Part shown: in pieces, positions 39,676 to 47,711 of the stretch
How positions within the stretch are numbered: position 1 is the first letter of the stretch
How the letters are laid out: each line of letters begins with the position of its first letter
NCBI GenBank assembly: GCA_902802585.1
Contig: CADCMR010000016.1
Span: 49,873 to 113,872 of the forward strand
DNA length: 64,000 bases
DNA from: an uncultured bacterium
GTDB taxonomy: Bacteria; Verrucomicrobiota; Lentisphaeria; Victivallales; UBA1829
Direction of reading: 5' to 3'
Notes under the pieces: generated by a model
What the model was told of the DNA's origin: nothing
The model's database searches: none
What the model saw: the letters and a program-made list of their open reading frames with translations, nothing else
Made by a program: the position numbers and the translations under genes

Positions 39676-41700
39676 CTATTCCAGCATCCACTCTTCCGGT
39701 TCCTCGGGAACACGCTCCTGTTTTGCCGGAGTATTTTTGTTCCACTGGTAAGGAGTTCCGGAAAAAACGGAATCGTCGATGTTCTTCAGATGTTCCGGCA
39801 GCCTGACCTCGCTCAGGACCCAGCAGCTGCGAAATACCTTCGGACCGATCTTCGTGACACTGTCCGGGATGGTGATGCTTTTCAGCTCTTCGCACTGGGC
39901 GAACGCCTCCTCGCCGATCTCCTTCAGGCTGTCCGGGAGCGTAACGCTTTTCAGATGACCGCAGGAGAAAAACGCCCTGTCTTCGATCTTCTCCACGCCG
40001 TCCGGGATGACGATCTCCTTCAGAGACATACTCTGCCGGAACGCTTCTTTGGGGATCGTCTTCATGCCGGGCGGAAGTCGGACCGACTCCACGTAGCTGC
40101 AGAAAAAAGCGTTTTCGTGGATCTTCGTCACGCCCGGCGGAATCACGACTTCCGGCATGAGCGCGCCCCATTGGAACACTCCCGCGCCGATTTCCTTCAG
40201 CGACTGCGGCAGTTCGATCTGTTTCAGTGCGGTGCAGTTATCGAACGCATACATATCGATCTTTATCAGTGTGTCCGGCAACCCGACGTGTTTCAGTCCG
40301 GTGCACCCCCCGAAACACCCGGCGGGGACCGTTTCCAGCCCGTCCGGCAGACGGATGTCCGTCAGGCTCTCGCAATGCACGAACGCACGGGGTGCGATCT
40401 CCCGCACGCGCGATGGGACGACAAACGGCGCGGCAGGTTCCGAGGCGCAGACCAGCAGCGTCCCGCCGTCTTTGGAATAGAAAACGCCGTCCTCGACCGT
40501 GTACAGCGGGTGGTCGTCCGGGACCGAGAGGCGGCAGCCGCTCCCGGAGAACGCGCCGCCTTCGATGACCTTCATGTTCTTCCCGATGATCATGGACGGC
40601 AGGCCGCGGCAGCCCCGGAACGCGTGATACTCGATCTTCGTCACGCTGTCCGGGAGATTGACCTCCTTCAGCGCCGTGCAGCCGGAAAAGACCTCGTATT
40701 CGATATACTGGATCCCCTCCGGGACCACGACCTTTTTCAGCGAGGTGCAGCCCTTAAAGAGGCCGTGATGCAGCCCCAGGCTGGCGTAAGACTCCCATAT
40801 CACCTCCGGCCACCCCTGGAACGGAGGAGGTTCCCTGACGACGCTGACCGGCTCGGACCTCCCCAGCGAGGCGGGCAGCCGGACCTCCTCCAGACTGGTG
40901 CAGTCCATGAATGCTTCGAACTCGATCCAGAGCACATTGTCGGGGATCGCCAGTTCGCGCAGGGCGGTGCACCCCCGGAACGCGTGGTCGCCGATCTTCT
41001 CCAGGCTGTCCGGGAGCCGGATGCTTTTCAGCCCGGCGCAAAGTTCGAACGCGCAGTCTTCCAAGGTCTTCACTTTATCGGGAACCCGGACGCTCTTCAG
41101 CCCGGAGCATTCCCGGAACACGCCGAACTTGATGGTCTCCAGGTTGTCGGGGAGATTGATTTCCCGCAACGAGGAACATTTCCGGAACGCCTCGCTGCCG
41201 ATCGTCTTCACGCTGTCGGGGAGCCGGACGGACACCAGGGCGTCGCATCCCAGGAACAGCTCTTCGGGGATCTCTGTGATGCCGTCCGGCAGGACTACCG
41301 ATTTCAGCCTTACGCAGTCCTGGAACGCCCGGGGCGCGATCTTCGTCACGCTGTCCGGGATCAGGACGCTGACGACGTCCTTGTTGCCCTGGAACGCCTT
41401 GGCGGCGATCTCCGTCGCGCCATCGGGGATGATGTAATGCCGGTACATCAGGTACGGCTTGATCCACGGATGCGTCTTCGTCCACGCCAGCCCATCGATG
41501 TATTTTCCCAGGGGTGAATACATTTCGATCACGGACGAGTCGACGACAGTCGTCCCTGCCGGGATGGTATAAAAGTACATGTAATGGATGAACAACCAGA
41601 CCAGCACATACAGCACGAGGAACGGCGAAAGGACCTTGAAAACCGGCCGCAATCTGCTGAAGATCGACTCGCGCGGCATCTCATTCCCGTCTTTCATCAT
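39676..41700 (-). CDS. BspA-type leucine-rich-repeat membrane protein
   Basis: 674 residues. A basic N-terminal tail and one transmembrane helix (about 22-44: VLSPFLVLYVLVWLFIHYMYFY) give a type II anchor. About 20 BspA-like (LRR_5) repeats of 23 residues follow, e.g. LPDSVKTIGSEAFRKCSSL. Such repeats mediate protein or host binding. The domain should face the periplasm or outside. GAAGGA lies 4 bases before the first of two ATGs. It has its own promoter with a repeated palindrome at the expected start of transcription. Confidence 0.9.
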   Translation of the reverse strand: MMKDGNEMPRESIFSRLRPVFKVLSPFLVLYVLVWLFIHYMYFYTIPAGTTVVDSSVIEMYSPLGKYIDGLAWTKTHPWIKPYLMYRHYIIPDGATEIAAKAFQGNKDVVSVLIPDSVTKIAPRAFQDCVRLKSVVLPDGITEIPEELFLGCDALVSVRLPDSVKTIGSEAFRKCSSLREINLPDNLETIKFGVFRECSGLKSVRVPDKVKTLEDCAFELCAGLKSIRLPDSLEKIGDHAFRGCTALRELAIPDNVLWIEFEAFMDCTSLEEVRLPASLGRSEPVSVVREPPPFQGWPEVIWESYASLGLHHGLFKGCTSLKKVVVPEGIQYIEYEVFSGCTALKEVNLPDSVTKIEYHAFRGCRGLPSMIIGKNMKVIEGGAFSGSGCRLSVPDDHPLYTVEDGVFYSKDGGTLLVCASEPAAPFVVPSRVREIAPRAFVHCESLTDIRLPDGLETVPAGCFGGCTGLKHVGLPDTLIKIDMYAFDNCTALKQIELPQSLKEIGAGVFQWGALMPEVVIPPGVTKIHENAFFCSYVESVRLPPGMKTIPKEAFRQSMSLKEIVIPDGVEKIEDRAFFSCGHLKSVTLPDSLKEIGEEAFAQCEELKSITIPDSVTKIGPKVFRSCWVLSEVRLPEHLKNIDDSVFSGTPYQWNKNTPAKQERVPEEPEEWMLE

Positions 41701-41726
41701 GGCGTCCTTCTGTTTTTTTGTTGTGT

Positions 41727-41771
41727 GTTATAATTATGTTATAACAATACTCTGTTATGCTGTTTTGTCAA
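41727..41771 (-). promoter_or_regulatory. Promoter and possible operator of the LRR protein gene
   Basis: Perfect -35 TTGACA (41766-41771) and -10 TATTGT (41744-41749) on the minus strand, 16-base spacer. Two copies of GTTATAA(C) (41727-41733 and 41738-41745) overlap the predicted transcription start, a good position for repressor binding. The protein that would bind is unknown. Confidence 0.5.
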
Positions 41772-41822
41772 GCGCCTGCGACTGATAAAACAACATTTTC
41801 CCGGATCCTTTTGCAGACACAT

Positions 41823-42680
41823 TTACCATGCCATGTTCAAGAGGGGAAAACCCCACCCTCGCCCATTGTAATTCCATAAACCGAGCTGCAGGGAAAAACT
41901 CTTTTCCGGTCCGTCCGCGGACGACTCATCGTTTGCGTTGTCGGACAGATTGATCAGTCCGAGTTGCAGATACGGTTCGCTTTTTCTCCAGCTTTGTTCC
42001 CGTCTGCTGTCGTTGAAGACACCGATCTGAAACCGGTTCGTCTCAAGAGACCGGTTAAAAAGACCGATCTGCGCGATGCCGGAGTCATGTTTGCTTCCCA
42101 AGCGTCCCCAGAGTTCGCGCCAGTTGACGGCGCCGAGCTGGACGCAGTATCCGTCCGAGCAGAAGTTCACGAGTCCGAAATTCAATCCGTTCAGTTCACC
42201 GACCGCGGAAAAAAGAGGAGACATTATGACGCCATTGCCGAAAATCTCTGTGGAGAATATGGAAAAACCGGCTCCGTTTACGCCCCCGCCGACATCGAAA
42301 GGAGACACGACCAGACCATTTACGCCGTCCTTCTCCTCACCAACGCCGGCATCAATCCAAACAGGAAGTCCGACCTTCAGCCACGGACGGTTCTCCCATT
42401 CTCTTTCGGGTCCGAGCCCCCAGCGGATTCCAATCTGCGCATATTTCGCATCAAGTGCCAGGTCAATGCCGTTTTCCTCCCGCCCCTCAGCCCCGGTCTG
42501 TCCGGTTGCCCCCGGCGATGAATGCGCCGTTTCGAAGGATGCCGTGGGATCCCGCGTGGCGGAACCGTCCTCTTCCATGTCCTCCGCCCGTTCCCCCGTG
42601 CGACACCCGGTGAACGCCGCCACGCTCAGGCAAACGGTTGCGAAGAAGACAAACATTCTGCGGATGATTCGTGACGGCAT
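41823..42680 (-). CDS. Lipoprotein with LA_2272-like surface repeats
   Basis: 285 residues. Lipobox AFTGC (Cys26), then a polar low-complexity stretch (about 30-68). The remainder is beta-strand repeats such as LNFGLVNFCSDGYCVQLGAVN, IAQIGLFNRS and LQLGLINLSDN, the pattern of the LA_2272/LA_2273 surface repeat described from Leptospira. Probably an outer-membrane lipoprotein. The first 26 residues and 18 bases of upstream sequence closely resemble those of the next gene (42720-43616), although the mature proteins are unrelated. It lies 39 bases after that gene, so it is probably the second gene of an operon. Confidence 0.75.
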   Translation of the reverse strand: MPSRIIRRMFVFFATVCLSVAAFTGCRTGERAEDMEEDGSATRDPTASFETAHSSPGATGQTGAEGREENGIDLALDAKYAQIGIRWGLGPEREWENRPWLKVGLPVWIDAGVGEEKDGVNGLVVSPFDVGGGVNGAGFSIFSTEIFGNGVIMSPLFSAVGELNGLNFGLVNFCSDGYCVQLGAVNWRELWGRLGSKHDSGIAQIGLFNRSLETNRFQIGVFNDSRREQSWRKSEPYLQLGLINLSDNANDESSADGPEKSFSLQLGLWNYNGRGWGFPLLNMAW

Positions 42681-42719
42681 GGTTCAGGTCCTTTCGTGTA
42701 TTGCTGAAGGTTGGAAGGA

Positions 42720-43616
42720 TTATTCCGTTTCATTGAGGCGTTCCAGCGCACGGATCGCTTTCTGATTCCCTTTCTCCGCTGCCTTGCAGTACCATTTCAC
42801 GGCTTCGGCTTTGTCCTGTTTTACGCCTTCGCCGTGCTCATAGCTCAGCCCGAGATTGAACATCGCTTTTGCTTCGCCCTTTTCCGCAGCCATGCGGTAC
42901 CATTTCACGGCTTCGGCTTTATCCTGATCCACGCCTTCGCCGTCGTCATAACACGCGCCGAGGTTGGTCATTGCCTGTGTGCTGCCTTTTTCAGCGGCTT
43001 TACGCAGCCATTTGACGGCTTCCGCCTTGTCCGGTTCCAGCCCTTCCCCGTCAAAGTACCATAATCCAAGCCCGAGAATCGCGTCCAAATCGCCATCTTC
43101 AGCATCCTGATGCATTTTTTCAAAGGCGCTCCGGAACAATTCGGCGGATTTTTCCTTATCCTGTTCCACCCCGTCGCCGGTCTCATAGCACACGCTGAGG
43201 ATGAACATGGCATCGGGACACCCTTGTTCGGCGGCTTTCCGCCACCATTTGACCGCCTCGGCTTTGTCCTGTTTCACGACCTCGCCGTCGAAATAACACA
43301 CCCCGAGGTTGTACATTGCCTTTGTATTCCCCAGTTCGGCGGACTTTTGCCACCATCTGACCCCCTCGGCTTTGTCATATTTCACCCCGTTTCCAAGCGA
43401 ATAGCAGCTGCCGAGCAGACGCATTGCTTCCGAATTGCCTTTGTCCGCCGCCGAGACAAACAGCAATACAGCGTTTTCATATTCGCCATTTTCATACGCG
43501 ATTTTCCCTTTTTCAAACGCCTCCTGTCCACCACTCTTGTCGCAGGCGGCAAACATGGCGATCATACAAACGGCAGTGAGGGAAACAAATATTCCGCTGA
43601 TCGTGCGTAACGACAT
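42720..43616 (-). CDS. Sel1-repeat lipoprotein
   Basis: 298 residues. Lipobox MFAAC (Cys25), then one TPR-like helix pair and about six Sel1-like repeats (e.g. AMYNLGVCYFDGEVVKQDKA and EAVKWWRKAAEQG). Sel1 repeats form a helical solenoid that binds other proteins. Probably anchored to a membrane on the periplasmic side. The leader sequence is nearly the same as that of the following lipoprotein gene. A strong promoter lies about 60 bases upstream. Confidence 0.9.
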   Translation of the reverse strand: MSLRTISGIFVSLTAVCMIAMFAACDKSGGQEAFEKGKIAYENGEYENAVLLFVSAADKGNSEAMRLLGSCYSLGNGVKYDKAEGVRWWQKSAELGNTKAMYNLGVCYFDGEVVKQDKAEAVKWWRKAAEQGCPDAMFILSVCYETGDGVEQDKEKSAELFRSAFEKMHQDAEDGDLDAILGLGLWYFDGEGLEPDKAEAVKWLRKAAEKGSTQAMTNLGACYDDGEGVDQDKAEAVKWYRMAAEKGEAKAMFNLGLSYEHGEGVKQDKAEAVKWYCKAAEKGNQKAIRALERLNETE

Positions 43617-43674
43617 GGTTCAGGTCCTTTCTGATGTTGCAAAAAAAAAGGAAAGTTTCGTCAAATTGCGATAT

Positions 43675-43703
43675 ACTATACAACCTGCCCGAGAAAAATG
43701 CAA
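43675..43703 (-). promoter_or_regulatory. Promoter of the two-lipoprotein operon
   Basis: Minus-strand -35 TTGCAT (43698-43703), followed by TTTTC, and -10 TATAGT (43675-43680), 17-base spacer. Confidence 0.6.
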
Positions 43704-43729
43704 GCGAAAAAAGATAATACGGCGCAAAA

Positions 43730-43760
43730 TGGGTCCTATAGGTCATATGGGACCTATATT
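43730..43760 (-). terminator. Palindromic repeat, possible terminator of the rpsP-rnhB operon
   Basis: Plus-strand sequence reads TGGGTCCTATAGGTCATATG followed by GGACCTATA. On the minus strand this can form GGTCC/GGACC or ATAGGTC/GACCTAT stems, followed by CATTTT. It lies 20 bases after the rnhB stop. The related words GGTCC, TATA and GGACC recur, as in short interspersed palindromic repeats. Confidence 0.4.
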
Positions 43761-43779
43761 CGAGAGATTCGAGAAGAGC

Positions 43780-44442
43780 TCAGAACTGGAATTCGCCCTG
43801 GACGGTGTCGGGCGGGTTCAGGATGGAGCGGACAGGCTCGAAGGTCCTGCGGTGGAGCGGGCACGGGCCGTATTTGCGGATGAGGTCCGTGTGGAGTTTG
43901 GTGCAGTAGCCCTTGTGGACTTCGAACTGATACTGCGGATACTGTTTCGCCACCTCCATCATGAAAAGGTCGCGGGAGGTCTTGGCGAGGATGCTCGCAG
44001 CGGCGATGCTGGCGGACTTCGCGTCACCCTTCACGATGTTTTCCGAAGGGACGGGCAGTCCCTGCACCGGATTGCCGTCGACGAGCACGAAATCGGCGGG
44101 ACGCGGCAGCCCCAGGACGGCGCGGCGCATGGCGAGCCAGGTGGCACGGAGGATGTCCGTGCGGTCGATCTCGTCCTGGTCGACCATGGCGACGGACGTG
44201 AGCGCGGATGGTTCGACGAGGATCGCCTCGCGCAGCTCCATGCGCTGTTTGTGCGTGAGCTGCTTGGAGTCGTTGACTCCGGCGGGGATGCGGTTCCTGT
44301 CCGTAAAAATGACGGCGGCGGCGCAGACCGGTCCGGCACAGCAGCCGCGTCCGGCCTCGTCGACCCCGGCGATAAAAGAAAACTCCCCGTCCCACTTGAG
44401 TTCGTGGACGAGGAGTTCGGAATTACCGGGAAGAAAATCCAT
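43780..44442 (-). CDS. rnhB: Ribonuclease HII
   Basis: 220 residues, normal RNase HII length. Catalytic motif GVDEAGRG (Asp28, Glu29), NDSKQLT, the third acidic site in LVDGN, and KGDAKSASIAAASILAK before HKGYCTKLH. It cuts RNA in RNA-DNA hybrids and removes single ribonucleotides. The ATG at 44442 gives the standard N-terminus; a longer frame runs antisense-like through rplS. It follows rplS by 13 bases, the common rplS-rnhB order. Confidence 0.96.
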   Translation of the reverse strand: MDFLPGNSELLVHELKWDGEFSFIAGVDEAGRGCCAGPVCAAAVIFTDRNRIPAGVNDSKQLTHKQRMELREAILVEPSALTSVAMVDQDEIDRTDILRATWLAMRRAVLGLPRPADFVLVDGNPVQGLPVPSENIVKGDAKSASIAAASILAKTSRDLFMMEVAKQYPQYQFEVHKGYCTKLHTDLIRKYGPCPLHRRTFEPVRSILNPPDTVQGEFQF

Positions 44443-44455
44443 GCGGGAAGCAGGA

Positions 44456-44833
44456 TTACTTCGCGGCATCGGCGGACGCCGCGGGTCCGAAATACTTTTT
44501 CTCTTTGACGCGGGCGGCTTTGCCGATCTTGTCGCGCAGGTAGTAGAGTTTCGCGCGGCGGACATGACCGTGACGTTCCACGGTGATCGCGTCGATGCGC
44601 GGGCTGTGGATCGGGAACACGCGTTCGACGCCGTAGCCATTCTGGAAACGGCGGACGGTGAACGTTTCGCGGATGCCGGAATTCTTGCGCGCGATGACGA
44701 CGCCGGTGAAATTCTGGATGCGTTCGGTGGTGCCTTCAATGATCTTGGTGGAAACCTTGACGGTGTCCCCGATATTGAAGTCAGGCACAGAAGCCTTGCA
44801 CTGCGCCTTTTCGATCTTGTCAATGATGTTCAT
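44456..44833 (-). CDS. rplS: 50S ribosomal protein L19
   Basis: 125 residues. Typical L19: [56 protein letters not shown] and RAKLYYLRD. Located at the interface with the 30S subunit. Start ATG ends at 44833, 17 bases after trmD. The C-terminal tail (AASADAAK) is slightly longer than in E. coli. Confidence 0.98.
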   Translation of the reverse strand: MNIIDKIEKAQCKASVPDFNIGDTVKVSTKIIEGTTERIQNFTGVVIARKNSGIRETFTVRRFQNGYGVERVFPIHSPRIDAITVERHGHVRRAKLYYLRDKIGKAARVKEKKYFGPAASADAAK

Positions 44834-44850
44834 GGTTGTACCTCCATATG

Positions 44851-45534
44851 TTAATTTTTGTCGTTGATCAGGTCCGGACGGACAAGAAGCGTCGTGTTCA
44901 TGGATTCGGCGCGGCGCCATTGTCCGATTCTGGCATGGTCCCCGGACAGAAGCACATCCGGGACTCTCATGCCGTGAAATTCGACGGGCTGAGTGTACTG
45001 CGGATACTCAAGCAAGCCGTTCTCGAACGACTCCTGCACGGCGGATTCGTCGTCGCCGAGCACGCCCGGCAGCAGCCGGACGATCGCATCGACCATGACC
45101 ATCGCCGCCAGGTTGCCGTTCGTGAGGATGTAGTCCCCGATGGACAGCTCCATGTCGACCAGCAGGTCGCGGACGCGCTGATCGACGCCTTCGTAGTGTC
45201 CGCAGATAAAGATCAAGTGCTGTTCGCCGGAAAGCGCGTGGGCGGTCTTCTGCGTGAAGCGCCCGCCCGCTGGTCCGGTCAGGATGACCTTCGTCCCGTC
45301 CTGTTTCAAAGAGCTCACCGCTTCGAAAAGCGGCTCAACTTTCATCAGCATCCCGGGACCGCCGCCGAACGGTTTGTCGTCGACGGTCTTTCTCCGGTCG
45401 TGCGTAAAATCGCGAAGGTCGACCGCACGGATTTCGACCTTGTTTTCCCGCATCGCCCTGCCGGTGATGCTGCTCGCCAGCGGACCGAAGAATATCTCGG
45501 GAAACAGTGTGATGATATCGATTCGCAGCGCCAC
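44851..45534 (-). CDS. trmD: tRNA (guanine-N1)-methyltransferase
   Basis: 227 residues. Trefoil-knot SPOUT methylase: [12 protein letters not shown] at the N-terminus, [24 protein letters not shown] and the SAM knot [17 protein letters not shown]. It makes m1G37 in tRNA. I use the GTG ending at 45534, because AGGAG lies 5-6 bases upstream and the protein then begins like other TrmD proteins; an ATG nine codons earlier lies inside khpA. The start is one base from the khpA stop. Confidence 0.96.
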   Translation of the reverse strand: MALRIDIITLFPEIFFGPLASSITGRAMRENKVEIRAVDLRDFTHDRRKTVDDKPFGGGPGMLMKVEPLFEAVSSLKQDGTKVILTGPAGGRFTQKTAHALSGEQHLIFICGHYEGVDQRVRDLLVDMELSIGDYILTNGNLAAMVMVDAIVRLLPGVLGDDESAVQESFENGLLEYPQYTQPVEFHGMRVPDVLLSGDHARIGQWRRAESMNTTLLVRPDLINDKN

Positions 45535-45535
45535 G

Positions 45536-45904
45536 TCAGGCTCCTGCCGCCTCGACCTCATCGTCCAGGACCTCGACGCTCACGCGGCCTTTCGTGCGTC
45601 CGGCGGCGCCGGAGACGAGGGCGCGAAGCGCCATGATCGTTTTACCGCTTTTGCCGATGATCTTGCCCCGGTCGCCCGGGCGGCATGTGATCTGGATCAC
45701 GCTTCCGTTCTCCGCGGAAGCCGTGCGGACCTTCACTTCGTCGGGGTAGTCCACAAGCTTCTTGGAGATGTACAGCACGAAATCTTCGAGGTTCTGCTGC
45801 GAAGACGGATCAGCGGTTGTTCTGGCTGCCGGCGCGGAGACAGCGGCGTTTTCCGCCTCTTCCTTCCCGCCGAACAGTTTGCCGAAAATACCAAAAATAG
45901 ACAC
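45536..45904 (-). CDS. khpA: KH-domain RNA-binding protein with N-terminal extension
   Basis: 122 residues. The KH part (about 45-115) is KhpA-like: YISKKLVDYPDEVKV, RPGDRGKIIGKSGKTIMALRAL with the GxxG loop GKSG, and VSVEVLD. KhpA is usually about 80 residues; here about 40 extra N-terminal residues (FGIFGKLFGGKEEAE..) form a short helix and an Ala/Ser-rich linker. The GTG ending at 45904 has GGGAG 7 bases upstream and is preferred over a GTG seven codons earlier. It lies between rpsP and trmD, where many bacteria have this gene. Confidence 0.88.
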   Translation of the reverse strand: MSIFGIFGKLFGGKEEAENAAVSAPAARTTADPSSQQNLEDFVLYISKKLVDYPDEVKVRTASAENGSVIQITCRPGDRGKIIGKSGKTIMALRALVSGAAGRTKGRVSVEVLDDEVEAAGA

Positions 45905-45940
45905 GGCAGTTCTCCCGTGTTGCACGGGCGAAGCACAGAC

Positions 45941-46249
45941 TTACGCCTGCTTGTCCTCGCCCTTCTTGAACGTCTTTTTCTTCGTGTAGGGATCGGGCTG
46001 ACCGTACTGCTTGGACTTGCCGGCTTTCGCGCGGTCGTAGATGTCTTTCACAGTCTCGCTCATGATCGCGCCGTTGCCGACCCAGTATTCGAGGCGGGCG
46101 ACGTCGAGTTTTTCATCGCTGCGGCGGGGATCGTAGTAGCCGAGTTCTTCCAGCATGCGGCCGTCGCGCTGCGCACGGATGTCGCAGACGACGATACGGA
46201 AGCTGATCCAGTTCTTTCCGCCAGTTCGTTTCAGTCTGATCTTTACCAT
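45941..46249 (-). CDS. rpsP: 30S ribosomal protein S16
   Basis: 102 residues. MVKIRLKRTGGKNWISFRIV, RRSDEKLDVARLEYWVGNGA and SETVKDI are typical of S16. First gene of the rpsP-khpA-trmD-rplS-rnhB operon, preceded by a promoter and a leader of about 100 bases that can fold into hairpins. Confidence 0.97.
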   Translation of the reverse strand: MVKIRLKRTGGKNWISFRIVVCDIRAQRDGRMLEELGYYDPRRSDEKLDVARLEYWVGNGAIMSETVKDIYDRAKAGKSKQYGQPDPYTKKKTFKKGEDKQA

Positions 46250-46286
46250 AACGGTTTTTCCTTTGTCTTTACCAGTGGGTTCGACT

Positions 46287-46335
46287 GCGTCGTTCGACGC
46301 TCACGCTTTGTTCGCTTACCGCACTGCGCGTGAAC
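46287..46335 (-). promoter_or_regulatory. Structured leader of the rpsP operon
   Basis: In the 5' leader, GTTCACGC/GCGTGAGC (46328-46335 with 46299-46306) forms a stem, and the perfect palindrome GCGTCGTTCGACGC (46287-46300) forms a second one that overlaps it by two bases. Ribosomal operons are often controlled by such leaders, but I know of no class that matches this one. Confidence 0.35.
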
Positions 46336-46358
46336 TCAATGCGATATAAAAGTCAATT

Positions 46359-46387
46359 AATATACAGCCTCTTCCCACTTTTTTCAA
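46359..46387 (-). promoter_or_regulatory. Promoter of the rpsP operon
   Basis: Minus-strand -35 TTGAAA (46382-46387) and -10 TATATT (46359-46364), 17-base spacer. Transcription would start about 100 bases before rpsP. Confidence 0.65.
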
Positions 46388-46441
46388 ATCGTTTTCGAGA
46401 TTTCTTTCAGCCTTTTTCGCGTTTTTTGCATGTTCCGGCGT

Positions 46442-47050
46442 TCAGAACCATGCGGACAGGATCGCGCCTGCGGCGGCCGCGCCGAGCAGGAGCGCCGTGG
46501 TCGGCAGCTTCGTTTTCAGCATCAGCACGATCGTCGCGCCGCAGATCAGGACACCCGCCGGGGAAACGCGGAACCCTTCGGGCAGGACGGGGCGCTGGAG
46601 CCGGAAGAGCGCGCCGAACGATTCCCACGGGATCGTCTTCGTGAAAACCGACATCCCGAGGAAGATGGTCACGGCAAACATGATCAGCGCCACAGCCGCC
46701 AGGCGCGTGCCCTTCAACATGCCTTTCACGAGGAACGTGTCCTTCCAGCGGTTGATGCCCGCCGTGGCGGAGCACCCGATCAGAATCGTCGGCGCGATCA
46801 GCCCCAGCGAAGCCGCCAGCGCCCCGAAGAAACCCGCGTTCACGTACCCGACGTAGGTCGCGGTGTTCAGGCCGACCGGTCCCGGCGTGACCTGCGCCAC
46901 GGAGCAAAGGTTGCCGAATTCGCTCATCGTGAGGACCCGTTCCTGGTCGACGTACTCCGCCGTGAGCAGCGGGATCAGCATATATCCGCCGCCGAAACAC
47001 AGCACGGAAAACTTGCAGAACTGGAAGAAGAGGACGATGCAGTGGTTCAT
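46442..47050 (-). CDS. Chromate transporter, second half-size subunit
   Basis: 202 residues, six predicted transmembrane helices. CHR-family signature near the N-terminus: FGGGYMLIPLL and VAQVTPGPVGLNTATYVGY. Short-chain CHR proteins (about 200 residues) work as pairs that together correspond to one long ChrA. The start overlaps the stop of the first subunit (ATGA at 47047-47050). Substrate in gut anaerobes is not established; chromate or sulfate transport is known only for characterised members. Confidence 0.87.
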   Translation of the reverse strand: MNHCIVLFFQFCKFSVLCFGGGYMLIPLLTAEYVDQERVLTMSEFGNLCSVAQVTPGPVGLNTATYVGYVNAGFFGALAASLGLIAPTILIGCSATAGINRWKDTFLVKGMLKGTRLAAVALIMFAVTIFLGMSVFTKTIPWESFGALFRLQRPVLPEGFRVSPAGVLICGATIVLMLKTKLPTTALLLGAAAAGAILSAWF

Positions 47051-47688
47051 TTGGCGTCCTCCCCGTTTTGCATGGATTCGGCGGAGTCTTTAGAAGATTC
47101 TCTATTCGCCTGTTCCGCCCGAGCCAGACGCCGTGTCTGCCACCACACATAGCACCAGCCGAACGGCACGGCGACGAGGATCAGCAGCGCGGGGCTGACT
47201 TTCATGATCGCAAGCACAAAGAAGACCAGGACCACGGCGCATTCCAGCTTGCTTTTCACGGTCCGGCGGAACATCCGGCATCCAGTGACGAGGATCATGC
47301 CGGTCACGGCGGCGCGGATCCCGGCGAACACGCCGAGCAGGTAACGGTTTTTCGGGTCCAGGTGAGGAAAAAGCGACGCGATGATGAGGATGACCGTGAA
47401 GGGCGGCGTGACAGCTCCGAACGCGGCGGCGAGCGCGCCGGGGACACCGGCGATCTTCATGCCGATGTACACAGCGGAATTGATCGCGATGATGCCGGGG
47501 ACCGTCTGCGTTAGGGCGGTCATGTCCAGCAGCTCCTCGCGCGTCATAAGCTTGTGCTTGACGACGAAGATTTCCTCGATCACGGGGAGCATGGCGAGAC
47601 CGCCGCCGACCACGAGCGCGGTAATGCGGAAAAATGAGCAGTAGAGCAGCAGGAGGCGTTTCGCCTTGGACAGCGTCTGGATCTCCAT
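47047..47688 (-). CDS. Chromate transporter, first half-size subunit
   Basis: 213 residues, about six transmembrane helices plus a charged C-terminal tail. Family motif: VVGGGLAMLPVIEE, LTQTVPGIIAINSAVYIG and GVPGALAAAFGAVTPPF. Partner of the next gene, with a 4-base overlap. It follows the amidohydrolase gene by 23 bases, so the three genes are probably one transcript. Confidence 0.87.
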   Translation of the reverse strand: MEIQTLSKAKRLLLLYCSFFRITALVVGGGLAMLPVIEEIFVVKHKLMTREELLDMTALTQTVPGIIAINSAVYIGMKIAGVPGALAAAFGAVTPPFTVILIIASLFPHLDPKNRYLLGVFAGIRAAVTGMILVTGCRMFRRTVKSKLECAVVLVFFVLAIMKVSPALLILVAVPFGWCYVWWQTRRLARAEQANRESSKDSAESMQNGEDAK

Positions 47689-47711
47689 GCGGTCAGTGCC
47701 CCTCCCCCGGC

